Assembly (NCBI GenBank): GCA_044868295.1
Contig: JBIOWF010000240.1
Span: forward strand, 1 to 14,768
Direction: 5' to 3'
DNA: 14,768 bases
Origin: JBIOWF01 sp044868295
GTDB taxonomy: Bacteria; Actinomycetota; Actinomycetes; Streptosporangiales; Streptosporangiaceae
The notes beneath the pieces are model-generated. The model saw only the letters and a list, made by a program, of their open reading frames with translations, did not search any database and was not told the DNA's origin. Of this stretch, positions 7,942 to 14,038 are shown in pieces (within the stretch, counting starts at the first letter, position 1; each line of letters begins with the position of its first letter). The translations under genes were made by a program, and so were the position numbers.

Positions 7942-8652
7942 ATGAATCGAGTGGTCAAGACGGCCGTAGCCGTCGTTACCATCGCCGTCGCCGGCCTGAT
8001 CGCCACGCCGGCGCAGGCCGCCACGCACCACTGCACGGACATCGATACGCCGCTCTCGGCCGACGCGGCAGCGCTGGCCAACATTCAGACGTCCGAGGTG
8101 CTCGGCGGCGCGTCGGCCGTCATAGCGAATCACGTCAATGGAGCCGCCGCCGCGACGGGCACGCTGTCCGCCGCCCTGTCGTTGACCGGCACGGCGAGCA
8201 CCAACGTCTCGAACGAACTCGCGGGGCGCCTGGCCGCCGACGTCACGGCAGCGCTGTCGAACGAGGTCAACCTCTCCTCGGCGGTGGCCGCGCAGCTCAC
8301 GGCCGACCTCACGGCGCGTTTCGCGGCCGACCTGAGCGCCGCCGCGAGCGCGGGGACGAGCGCGGGCACGACCGTCGTGGCCGGCGTGAGCAGGGTGAAG
8401 GCCGCCATCAGCGAGCTCAGGGTGGAGAAGAGCGCCAGCGCGGTCGTGAGCCTGGACGCCGCCGGCAGGCTCGCGGCCCTCATCGACAACCAGGTCACCA
8501 CCAACGTCAACGCGGCGTCGAGGGCCGGCTTCGCGACCGCCTTGGGGCTGGTCATCGCCGGGGACGCATCGGTCGCCGTCGTCGGCGACGCTCGTGCCGC
8601 GGTGAAGGGTGCCGTCACGGGCAGCGTGAACGGCGTCGCCCGGACGAAGTGA
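7942..8652 (+). CDS. Secreted Ala-rich protein with regular 4-residue hydrophobic spacing
   Basis: A 236-residue protein of unknown family. Residues 1-26 form a Sec signal peptide: MNRVVK, a hydrophobic core, and ATPAQA before the likely cut at 26/27. The mature part is very rich in Ala, Thr, Ser, Val and Leu, with a single cysteine (C31). From about residue 88 to 131 large hydrophobic residues fall every fourth position (89, 93, 97, 101, 105, 109, then 111, 115, 119, 123, 127, 131), suggesting a long amphipathic helix; the last ~60 residues are richer in Val and Gly. There is no lipobox, LPXTG signal or C-terminal membrane anchor, so it should be released or loosely wall-bound. The ATG at 7942 is chosen (GGGGGG 6 nt upstream); an ATG at 7924 after AAAAGGA would add six residues. 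A 62-nt repeat follows 21 bp after the stop. Confidence 0.8.
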   Translation: MNRVVKTAVAVVTIAVAGLIATPAQAATHHCTDIDTPLSADAAALANIQTSEVLGGASAVIANHVNGAAAATGTLSAALSLTGTASTNVSNELAGRLAADVTAALSNEVNLSSAVAAQLTADLTARFAADLSAAASAGTSAGTTVVAGVSRVKAAISELRVEKSASAVVSLDAAGRLAALIDNQVTTNVNAASRAGFATALGLVIAGDASVAVVGDARAAVKGAVTGSVNGVARTK

Positions 8653-8673
8653 CATCGGGGGAAGAGCGCGCCC

Positions 8674-8735
8674 AGGGAGTGCTTCATGAATGCCGCCCGT
8701 CGCGTAGCAGGGCTTGATTCATCAAGCACGACCTG
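8674..8735 (+). repeat. Dispersed 62-nt structured repeat, copy A
   Basis: This element shares about 45 of 62 positions with 13790-13851. Fold: CCCAGG (8671-8676) pairs with CCTGGG (8732-8737); a tandem G-A step (8677-8678 against 8730-8731) follows; then GTGCTTCATGAAT (8679-8691) pairs with ATTCATCAAGCAC (8717-8729) with a single C/C mismatch. An inner GCCC/GGGC hairpin (8695-8698, 8710-8713) lies in the loop. It is 21 bp after a secreted-protein gene. The minus-strand reading PATRRAAFMKHSL is not coding: an indel relative to copy B shifts the frame within conserved bases. Confidence 0.75.
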
Positions 8736-8776
8736 GGACGGGTGATCCCGTCACGGTGACCGGTCGGCGTCCCAGG
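8732..8776 (+). terminator. Hairpin after repeat copy A
   Basis: CCTGGGACG (8732-8740) and CGTCCCAGG (8768-8776) are perfect 9-bp arms around 27 bases that contain small inverted repeats of their own. The 5' arm shares CCTGGG with the basal stem of the 62-nt element, so the two folds are mutually exclusive. No T tract follows. Confidence 0.5.
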
Positions 8777-8850
8777 ACGTCGGCCGGTTCCTCATGGTGC
8801 GCCCAGCATGGGCGAACCGCCGGATGCGGGCCGCAGTCCGGTGGTGTGAG

Positions 8851-8877
8851 AGGAGGGTGAGGCGACCTCACCCTCCT
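8851..8877 (-). terminator. Strong hairpin between convergent genes
   Basis: AGGAGGGTGAGG (8851-8862) and CCTCACCCTCCT (8866-8877) form a perfect 12-bp stem with a CGA loop. It lies 10 bp beyond the stop of the 53-residue minus-strand gene and downstream of the plus-strand secreted-protein unit, so it can serve both directions. No T tract. Confidence 0.75.
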
Positions 8878-8887
8878 GCTCGATTCG

Positions 8888-9049
8888 TCAGTCGGCCGGG
8901 TCGCGCACACAGGTGCGCCGCGCGATCTGGGCCTGCAGCCGGGCCATCTGCCAGTGCAACTCGATGAGCTGCTCGGCGATCATCCCTACCGGAAGCTCCG
9001 AGGGATCCTCGGCGGCCAAATGGTCGATCGCCGTCGCCAGGTCACGCAT
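8888..9049 (-). CDS. Small protein, 53 residues
   Basis: The frame reads MRDLATAIDHLAAEDPSELP, continues through a predicted helix EQLIELHWQMARLQAQIARR, and ends CVRDPAD. The ATG at 9049 is preceded by AGGAAAGGGGCGGAG, a strong Shine-Dalgarno region. A TATGAT hexamer (minus strand, 9090-9085) is a fair -10 box; the nearest -35-like TTGACG is 21 nt away, longer than normal. A perfect 12-bp hairpin follows the stop. The sequence pattern (AIDxLAAEDPxELP then a charged Leu-rich helix) recalls the N-terminus of actinobacterial DUF222 proteins, but no further domain follows, so it is either an independent small protein or the remnant of a longer gene. Function unknown. Confidence 0.65.
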   Translation of the reverse strand: MRDLATAIDHLAAEDPSELPVGMIAEQLIELHWQMARLQAQIARRTCVRDPAD

Positions 9050-9136
9050 CTCCGCCCCTTTCCTCTGATCGAATCCCCGTTCGAATCATAGTGGAACCGG
9101 AGGTGCGGGAGCGTCAACTTTCGGCCAGTGTGCGCA

Positions 9137-9673
9137 TCAGGTTTCGTACACGGGTGCGATGTAGCCGCGGGCGAGAGTGTTGGCGGTGATGTTGAAGCCC
9201 ACGACGGCCGGCGGCGTGTCGCCGTCGAGGCCCAGCGTGTCCACCGCGAGCGCGTGTACTGCGAACAGGTAGCGGTGCGGGGTCCCGGGTGGCGGGGCGG
9301 CCCCGTCGTACTGCTTGTTGCCGAAGTCGTCGCGGGCGTGCACCGCACCGTCCGGCAGCCCCTTGAAGTCCGGAGGGGTGCCCGCACCGGTGGGCAGCTC
9401 GGTCACGTCGGCAGGGATGTCGAACAGGACCCAGTGCCAGAATCCGCTCCCTGTGGGCGCGTCCGGGTCGAAGCAGGTCACCGCGTAGCTCCGGGTCTCC
9501 GCGGGCGCACCGGACCAGCGCAGGTGCGGCGAGAGGTTCTGCCCCTGCATGCCCCAGCCGTTGAACACGTGCGCCTCGGGCAGGCGCTCGCCATGCCGGA
9601 CGTCGTCGCTTTCGACGGTCAGCTCGGCCACTTCGGGCAGATGGTCATACGGAATCGGCGGCGGCGTGGGCAC
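9137..9673 (-). CDS. YbhB/YbcL-type phosphatidylethanolamine-binding-like protein
   Basis: A 178-residue protein of the PEBP (Raf kinase inhibitor-like) family, bacterial YbhB/YbcL branch. The two ligand-pocket motifs are clear: CFDPDAPTGSGFWHW (67-81), and GAAPPPGTPHRY (124-135). N-terminal GQNLSPHLRWSGAP (44-57) is also typical. No signal peptide is seen, so it should be cytoplasmic. The biochemical role of bacterial members is poorly known. The start is GTG at 9673 with GGAAGG about 7 nt upstream. It is monocistronic as far as visible; a 12-bp tandem direct repeat lies 66-89 bp upstream of the start. Confidence 0.93.
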   Translation of the reverse strand: MPTPPPIPYDHLPEVAELTVESDDVRHGERLPEAHVFNGWGMQGQNLSPHLRWSGAPAETRSYAVTCFDPDAPTGSGFWHWVLFDIPADVTELPTGAGTPPDFKGLPDGAVHARDDFGNKQYDGAAPPPGTPHRYLFAVHALAVDTLGLDGDTPPAVVGFNITANTLARGYIAPVYET

Positions 9674-9738
9674 GATTCACCTTCCGATGGGTCGGCGTTC
9701 TGTTGACCATCCCATCCTGGTACGGCTCACGCGACCGC

Positions 9739-9762
9739 GCCAACACATGGGCCAACACGTGG
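9739..9762. repeat. 12-bp tandem direct repeat
   Basis: GCCAACACATGG (9739-9750) is followed directly by GCCAACACGTGG (9751-9762), 11 of 12 identical. It lies in the 138-bp gap upstream of the PEBP-like gene and downstream of the ABC ATPase gene, and could be a paired binding site. Confidence 0.6.
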
Positions 9763-9811
9763 CGGCGTGGCGCGCCTCCCGCCGGGCCCGCCGGAGACGA
9801 TCAGAAGTGGA

Positions 9812-10615
9812 TCACGCCTTGTTGTAGGCGGCCAGGACCTCCTGCGGGTCCCCCTGCATCTTGATCTTCCCCTTGTGCAGCCAGATGACCCGGTTGCAGG
9901 TCTCCTCGATCACGTCGAGGTTGTGCGCGACGAGGAAGACGGTGCCGGCCGACTCGCGCATCTGCATGATGCGCTCCTGGCTCTTGCGCTTGAAGTCCCG
10001 GTCGCCCGTGGCCAGCGCCTCGTCGATCAGCAGGACGTCGTGGGTCTTGGCGGAGGAGATGGCGAAGCGCAGCCGGGCGCCCATGCCTGATGAGTAGGTG
10101 GACATCGGGAACTGCACGAACTCTCCGATGCCGGAGAAGTCGACGATGTCGTCGTATTTCTCGTGAAGCTCGGCCGGTGTCATGCCCATGGCGTAGCAGC
10201 CGAGGACGATGTTCCGCTCGCCGGTGAGCTCCTTCATGAGCGCGGCGTTGACCCCGAGCAGCGACGGCTGTCCGTCGGTGTAGACGGCGCCCTTGTGCGG
10301 CGGCAGCAGCCCGGCGATCGCCCGCAGCAGGGTGGACTTGCCCGAGCCGTTGCGGCCGATGATGCCGATCGCCTCGCCGTGATGGGCCACGAAGGAGACA
10401 CCGCGAACGGCGTGGACCTCCTTCATCTGCGGCCGGCCCTGGCGGCGGAGGATGCGCATGAGCGCGTTGGCCGCGTTGCCCTTCTCGGCGTCGGTGGCCG
10501 CGCCGTACACCTTGTAGACGATGTGCAGATCGTCCACGATGACGGTCGGCGTTCCGACTTCCGCCTTCGGTTCTTCGTGGGCCACCTGGGACGGCTCCTC
10601 GGTCAGCTCAGCCAC
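9812..10615 (-). CDS. ABC exporter ATPase for a surface polysaccharide (Wzt/TagH type)
   Basis: A 267-residue ATP-binding subunit that powers export of a lipid-linked glycan across the inner membrane. Walker A is GRNGSGKST (87-95), the signature is YSSGMGARL (174-182), Walker B is VLLIDEA (194-200), and the H-loop histidine is H231. The insert KGNAANALMRILRR before VHAVRGVSF is typical of the Wzt/TagH/RfbE group. The C-terminal carbohydrate-binding domain of some Wzt proteins is absent. The closest analogue I recognise is the mycobacterial galactan exporter ATPase (Rv3781). The start is GTG at 10615, overlapping the permease gene by 8 nt (GTGGCTGA), with GGAGAGG upstream: translational coupling is likely. 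No glycosyltransferase genes lie nearby, so the cargo is unknown. Confidence 0.93.
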   Translation of the reverse strand: MAELTEEPSQVAHEEPKAEVGTPTVIVDDLHIVYKVYGAATDAEKGNAANALMRILRRQGRPQMKEVHAVRGVSFVAHHGEAIGIIGRNGSGKSTLLRAIAGLLPPHKGAVYTDGQPSLLGVNAALMKELTGERNIVLGCYAMGMTPAELHEKYDDIVDFSGIGEFVQFPMSTYSSGMGARLRFAISSAKTHDVLLIDEALATGDRDFKRKSQERIMQMRESAGTVFLVAHNLDVIEETCNRVIWLHKGKIKMQGDPQEVLAAYNKA

Positions 10616-11513
10616 GGCCGTACCTCTCCTCGGCCCGCCAGAAGTACCAGAAGCCGACGATCAGTGCGAACACTGCCCAGAATATGCACGTCGTCCACGC
10701 CCACCGCTCCGGGAACCTCTCGTAGATCAGCAGATCGCGCATGAACTCGATGTAGGCGGCGGCCGGGTTGAACTCCAGGGCCCACCGGAGGAACTCCGGC
10801 AGATCCGCGGTGCGTTCCGTGATGCTGTAGAAGACGCCGGAGGCGTACAGCCAGGTGCGCAGGATGAACGGCAGCAGCTGGTTCATGTCGCGGACGAACG
10901 CGCCGATGCGGGCCATGAACAGGCCCGCGCCGATGTTGAAGACCAGCTGCAGGGCCAGCGCGACCGGGATCAGCAGCCAGAGCCATGTGATCGGCTCGCC
11001 GGTGACCAGGACGAGGACGATGAGCACGCTCATGGACCAGCCGAGCTGTTGAAGCTCCTGGATGGTGTAGGCGAGAGGCAGCGCGGCGCGCGGGAAGTGG
11101 AGCGCCCGGATGAGCGACAGGTTCGCCGAGATGGACTTGGCGCCGCCGGTCACCGTCCGCTGCGTGAAGGTGAAGACCATGACGCCGGTGATGAGGAACG
11201 CCGGGTAGTTCTGGACGCTCTTGCTCTGGCCGAGGATGATGCCGAACATGAGCCAGTAGACCGCGGCGTTGAGCAGGGGGGTGAGCACCTGCCAGAGCTG
11301 GCCGAGGGCCGACTCAGAGTATTTCGAGACGTTCCTGGACGTCGCGTACGTGAGGATGAAGTGCCGCCGCGCCCACAGTTGACGCAGGTAGGTGGGCACG
11401 TTGGGGCGCGCGATGGCGCGTCGCAGACCGTGACGCTCGGCGAGCGCGGCCAGCGTGTCCGGCGCTCGGCCGCCCGCCTGGGCGTCCGCGATCGCGGATT
11501 CCGGCTGGCTCAT
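10608..11513 (-). CDS. ABC-2 type permease for surface polysaccharide export (Wzm/TagG type)
   Basis: A 301-residue membrane permease, partner of the overlapping ATPase. After a soluble N-terminus of about 70 residues come roughly six membrane segments: about 73-95, 104-124, 155-172, 175-197, 211-230 and 273-292. The SALGQLWQVLTPLLNAAVYWLMFG region and the NPAAAYIEFMRDLLIY segment before the last membrane pass are typical of this family (TagG, Wzm, mycobacterial Rv3783). It forms the channel for a lipid-linked glycan. It is the first gene of a two-gene operon. The ATG at 11513 lacks a Shine-Dalgarno but has TAGAGT 7 nt upstream, suggesting a leaderless mRNA. Confidence 0.92.
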   Translation of the reverse strand: MSQPESAIADAQAGGRAPDTLAALAERHGLRRAIARPNVPTYLRQLWARRHFILTYATSRNVSKYSESALGQLWQVLTPLLNAAVYWLMFGIILGQSKSVQNYPAFLITGVMVFTFTQRTVTGGAKSISANLSLIRALHFPRAALPLAYTIQELQQLGWSMSVLIVLVLVTGEPITWLWLLIPVALALQLVFNIGAGLFMARIGAFVRDMNQLLPFILRTWLYASGVFYSITERTADLPEFLRWALEFNPAAAYIEFMRDLLIYERFPERWAWTTCIFWAVFALIVGFWYFWRAEERYGRG

Positions 11514-11530
11514 GGCATGGACTCTATTAG
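11514..11530 (-). promoter_or_regulatory. Putative leaderless -10 element of the exporter operon
   Basis: On the minus strand TAGAGT (11526-11521) fits TANNNT and is followed by 7 nt (CCATGCC) and the permease ATG. An out-of-frame ATG in this spacer would stop at once (ATG CCA TGA). No Shine-Dalgarno is visible. Confidence 0.4.
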
Positions 11531-11540
11531 ATGGGGGTTA

Positions 11541-11575
11541 ATGAGAAGCCTGGGATAGTGATCCCCTGGCCTCAT
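11541..11575. promoter_or_regulatory. Long imperfect palindrome upstream of the exporter operon
   Basis: Three nested arms pair: ATGAG/CTCAT, GCC/GGC and GGGAT/ATCCC, with an AGTG loop and small bulges. It lies 28 bp upstream of the permease start, just behind the putative -10 element, so it may be an operator for the exporter or a block to transcription between the divergent units. Confidence 0.4.
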
Positions 11576-11995
11576 AGGGGCGTTGTACGGCTGCCGCACC
11601 AGGGCCGTTGCGGCTTGGTCAAAGGTAGCCCACGACATCGTGATATGGGGTCAACAGTGGGGTCGCGCGCGCCGAATGTGTTCCGCAGCCGGATCGACAG
11701 CGTGGTATGCCTACGTTACTGATGGTTTGTGAGAAGTATAGGCGTTTGGGTAAGGCTCGTTGGTATGCGTATGACGCCCCACCGACGCACGTGTGACCGA
11801 ACTGCAATGCGTCGGATACTCGACTGGTGCGTGGGGTGAGGGATGCTCGCGAACGACTGGCAGGGCGTCAGCTGCTTTGACCGTGTCTGCAAAATCCGGG
11901 GACCTCACCACAAACTGAGGGGCCTGGGGGGGAGATTCATGGACATGCCGCAGCCAGCGCCGAACTGCCCATCCTAGAGGGAGGATCAATCCACT

Positions 11996-13678
11996 ATGCG
12001 CGTGACTAAGGGCGCAAAGATTGCCACCGGCACCGCGTTGCTCGCGCTCGGAGTCGCCGCGTGCGGTGGCGGCAGCTCGTCCAGCAGTGGCGGCAACCCC
12101 CGCGCGGCCGATGGCACCGTTTACATCCGTGGTTGTGAACCGCAGACCGGTTTCGTCCCGGGCAACATCAACGAGACGTGTGGCGGCACGATCAACCAAT
12201 TCGTGTTCAGCATGCTCGTGAAGTACAACTCGGACACTGCCGCTCCGGAACTCGATCTTGCCGAGTCGATCGAGAGCCCAGACAACAAGGTCTGGACCAT
12301 CAAGCTCAAGCCGGGGCTGAAGTGGACCGACGGCACCCCGGTGACCGCCAAGAACTTCGTCGACGCCTGGAACTACACCGCGTACACGCCGAACGCGCAG
12401 AACGGCGGCTGGTGGTTCGACGGCATCAAGGGCTACTCCGACGTCTACAGCGAGGACCCCGACGGTCCTGAGGGGCCGAAGCAGGCCCCCGAGCCCAAGG
12501 CCAAGGAGATGTCCGGCCTCAAGGTCGTCGACGACAGAACGTTCACGGTCACGCTGACCGCGCCCCAGTCCGTGTTCCGGACCAAGCTCGGGTACACGAC
12601 CTTCTCGGCCCTGCCCGAGGCCTTCTTCAAGGACCCCAAGGCGTTCGCCGACAAGCCGGTCACCAACGGCCCCTTCAAGTTCGTGAAGTGGGATCACAAC
12701 TCGCAGATCGTGATCGCCGCCAACCCGGATTACACGGCCGGGGAGAAGGCCAAGGTCAAGCAGATCGTCTACAAGATGTACAAGGACGACGACGCGGTCT
12801 ACGCCGACCTGGTCTCCAACAACGTCGACTTCACCGAGCTCATCCCGCCGTCGGCGCTGGCCGGCGACAAGTGGAAGACCGACCTCGGCGACCGTGCCAT
12901 CGAGGGTCAGCAGGGTGTCATCCAGACGCTGTCCTTCCCGTTGTACGACAAGGAGTTCGGCGGCAACGCGGACTTCCGCAAGGCGATCTCCCTGGCGATC
13001 GACCGGAAGACCATCACGGACAAGATCTTCAACAAGGGCCGGGTTCCGCTGGACGGCTGGGTCTCCCCGCTGGTCGACGGCTACAAGTCGCCCGGCGCCT
13101 GCGGCGAGCTCTGCACCTACGACCCGACCAAGGCCAAGGAGTACCTGGCCAAGGCCAAGGCCGCGGGCTACACGCCGCCGAAGGAGTTCCCGATCTGGTA
13201 CAACGGCGACTCCGCGCACAAGGAGTGGGTGGACGCCGCCGCCAACAGCATCAACCAGGCCCTGGGCGCGGACGCCGGCTTCCAGGTCGTGGGCAAGGCC
13301 GTGCCGACCTTCGCCGAGTTCCGCACCATCATCACGGAACGCAAGATCAAGGGCATGTTCCGCACCGGCTGGCAGATGGACTACCCGCACATCGAGAACT
13401 TCCTGAACCCTCTGGTCAAGACAGGCGCGGGCTCGAACGACGGGGACTTCAGCGACAAGGCCCTCGACGCCAAGCTGAACGAGGCGGACACCGCCACGGA
13501 CCCGGCGAAGGCCATCTCCCTCTACCAGGAGGCCGAGGCCATGCTGACCAAGGACCTGCCGATGATCCCGTTGTGGTCGTACGGCCTGCAGGCCGGCACC
13601 TCGAAGTGGGTGACCGGTGTCAAGGTCACTCCGTTCGGCGTGCTCGACCCGACCTCGATCGCGATCAAGGAGGCATGA
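11996..13678 (+). CDS. dppA: Peptide ABC transporter substrate-binding lipoprotein
   Basis: A 560-residue extracytoplasmic solute-binding protein of the SBP_bac_5 (DppA/OppA) family. It captures di- or oligopeptides outside the cell and hands them to the membrane permease. The lipobox VAAC places the lipidated cysteine at C23, followed by a Gly/Ser linker. LKPGLKWTDGTPVTAKNF (104-121) is the usual N-lobe motif. A C-terminal stretch, PMIPLWSYGLQAGTSKWVTG, is also typical. Two cysteine pairs (C47/C62 and the GACGELC pair) might form disulfides. The ATG at 11996 has GGAGGA 10 nt upstream. It heads an operon with dppB, but 360 bp separate them. Family is sure; the peptide class, and so dppA rather than oppA, is inferred. 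Confidence 0.93.
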   Translation: MRVTKGAKIATGTALLALGVAACGGGSSSSSGGNPRAADGTVYIRGCEPQTGFVPGNINETCGGTINQFVFSMLVKYNSDTAAPELDLAESIESPDNKVWTIKLKPGLKWTDGTPVTAKNFVDAWNYTAYTPNAQNGGWWFDGIKGYSDVYSEDPDGPEGPKQAPEPKAKEMSGLKVVDDRTFTVTLTAPQSVFRTKLGYTTFSALPEAFFKDPKAFADKPVTNGPFKFVKWDHNSQIVIAANPDYTAGEKAKVKQIVYKMYKDDDAVYADLVSNNVDFTELIPPSALAGDKWKTDLGDRAIEGQQGVIQTLSFPLYDKEFGGNADFRKAISLAIDRKTITDKIFNKGRVPLDGWVSPLVDGYKSPGACGELCTYDPTKAKEYLAKAKAAGYTPPKEFPIWYNGDSAHKEWVDAAANSINQALGADAGFQVVGKAVPTFAEFRTIITERKIKGMFRTGWQMDYPHIENFLNPLVKTGAGSNDGDFSDKALDAKLNEADTATDPAKAISLYQEAEAMLTKDLPMIPLWSYGLQAGTSKWVTGVKVTPFGVLDPTSIAIKEA

Positions 13679-13789
13679 GAGGCGCCCCAATAGGTCAGGC
13701 TCCGCGCTTGCCCGGCGCGCCTCCGGCACGGGGGCGCGTCTGGTCACCGCGCAGTGGCTTTTGCCTATTTGTGGGGATTTCAAGCCGCT

Positions 13790-13851
13790 AGGGAGTGTTC
13801 TACCAATGCGGCCCGTCGCTCAATGGGCTTGATTTTGTAAAACATGACCTG
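13790..13851 (+). repeat. Dispersed 62-nt structured repeat, copy B
   Basis: Second copy of the element at 8674-8735. Shared blocks include AGGGAGTG, GCCCGTCGC, GGGCTTGATT and GACCTG. AGG (13790-13792) pairs with CCT (13848-13850), the tandem G-A step is kept (13793-13794 against 13846-13847), and GTGTTCTACCAAT pairs with ATTTTGTAAAACAT with two mismatches and a bulge. Compared with copy A, C-G becomes T-A and T-A becomes C-G at two paired positions, so the fold is preserved. It lies 111 bp after the dppA stop and 14 bp before a strong hairpin. Confidence 0.75.
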
Positions 13852-13864
13852 ACTCGCATGTGCC

Positions 13865-13896
13865 CTGAGGCCGGCCCCGACCGGGACCGGCCTCGG
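13865..13896 (+). terminator. Hairpin between dppA and dppB
   Basis: GAGGCCGG (13867-13874) pairs with CCGGCCTC (13887-13894); after one C/A mismatch CCC pairs with GGG around a GACC loop, and the base extends by C-G and a T-G wobble. It is very stable and has no T tract. It could cause partial termination so that the binding protein is made in excess over the permease. Confidence 0.6.
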
Positions 13897-14038
13897 CGGC
13901 TGCCTTAGTGCCGCACTACCTGCGGACAACCCGCGATCCGAGCCTGTCCTTTGTCGGTCCCCGCACCCACTCATGTGCGGCAACATGTTGACCGATGGGG
14001 ATGCGTCTACGACGTTCAGCGTCAGACTGGAGGTGCGC

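Larger units (their letters stand above)
11514..11995. other. Divergent region between the exporter operon and dppA
   Basis: No convincing gene is seen in these 482 bases. They hold a long imperfect palindrome (11541-11575), an 8-bp inverted repeat CCGACGCA/TGCGTCGG (11782-11789, 11808-11815), a CCTCA/TGAGG hairpin near 11904-11921, and a possible -10 box TATAGG (11737-11742) without a clear -35. Just before dppA, ATCCT (11971-11975) can pair with AGGAT (11982-11986), partly covering the Shine-Dalgarno GGAGGA. Confidence 0.55.
13679..14038 (+). other. Long gap within the peptide-transporter operon
   Basis: No credible gene is seen. The gap holds the second copy of the 62-nt repeat (13790-13851), a strong GC hairpin (13865-13896), and a 10-bp palindrome CAACATGTTG (13981-13990) before the dppB Shine-Dalgarno. 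Only an 8-codon frame (ATG at 13806, stop after GCT) starts inside the repeat and it is not conserved in the other copy. Confidence 0.6.

Noticed and set aside
9061..9095. A tRNA-like GGTTC..GATTCGAAC stretch upstream of the 53-residue gene
   Set aside because: No acceptor stem, anticodon arm or other tRNA arms can be formed around it; it is a short GATTCGA direct repeat.
9770..9800. A GC-rich CCCGCCGGG/CCCGCCGGA stretch after the exporter ATPase gene as a terminator
   Set aside because: It is a direct rather than inverted repeat; only a short CGGGCCCG core is self-complementary.
11711..13783. A 690-codon open frame on the minus strand antisense to dppA
   Set aside because: It mirrors the dppA codons; the high-GC third positions keep the antisense frame open. 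Its product is low-complexity and matches no family, while dppA is clearly coding.
13780..13846. A minus-strand peptide (MFYKIKPIERRAALVEHSLAA-like) across repeat copy B, resembling the reading of copy A
   Set aside because: The peptide resemblance (P..RRAA...HSL) follows from shared DNA. Relative to copy A there is a one-base indel in the loop and another in the arm, so the conserved AATCAAGCCC is read in different frames. Compensatory changes favour structure.
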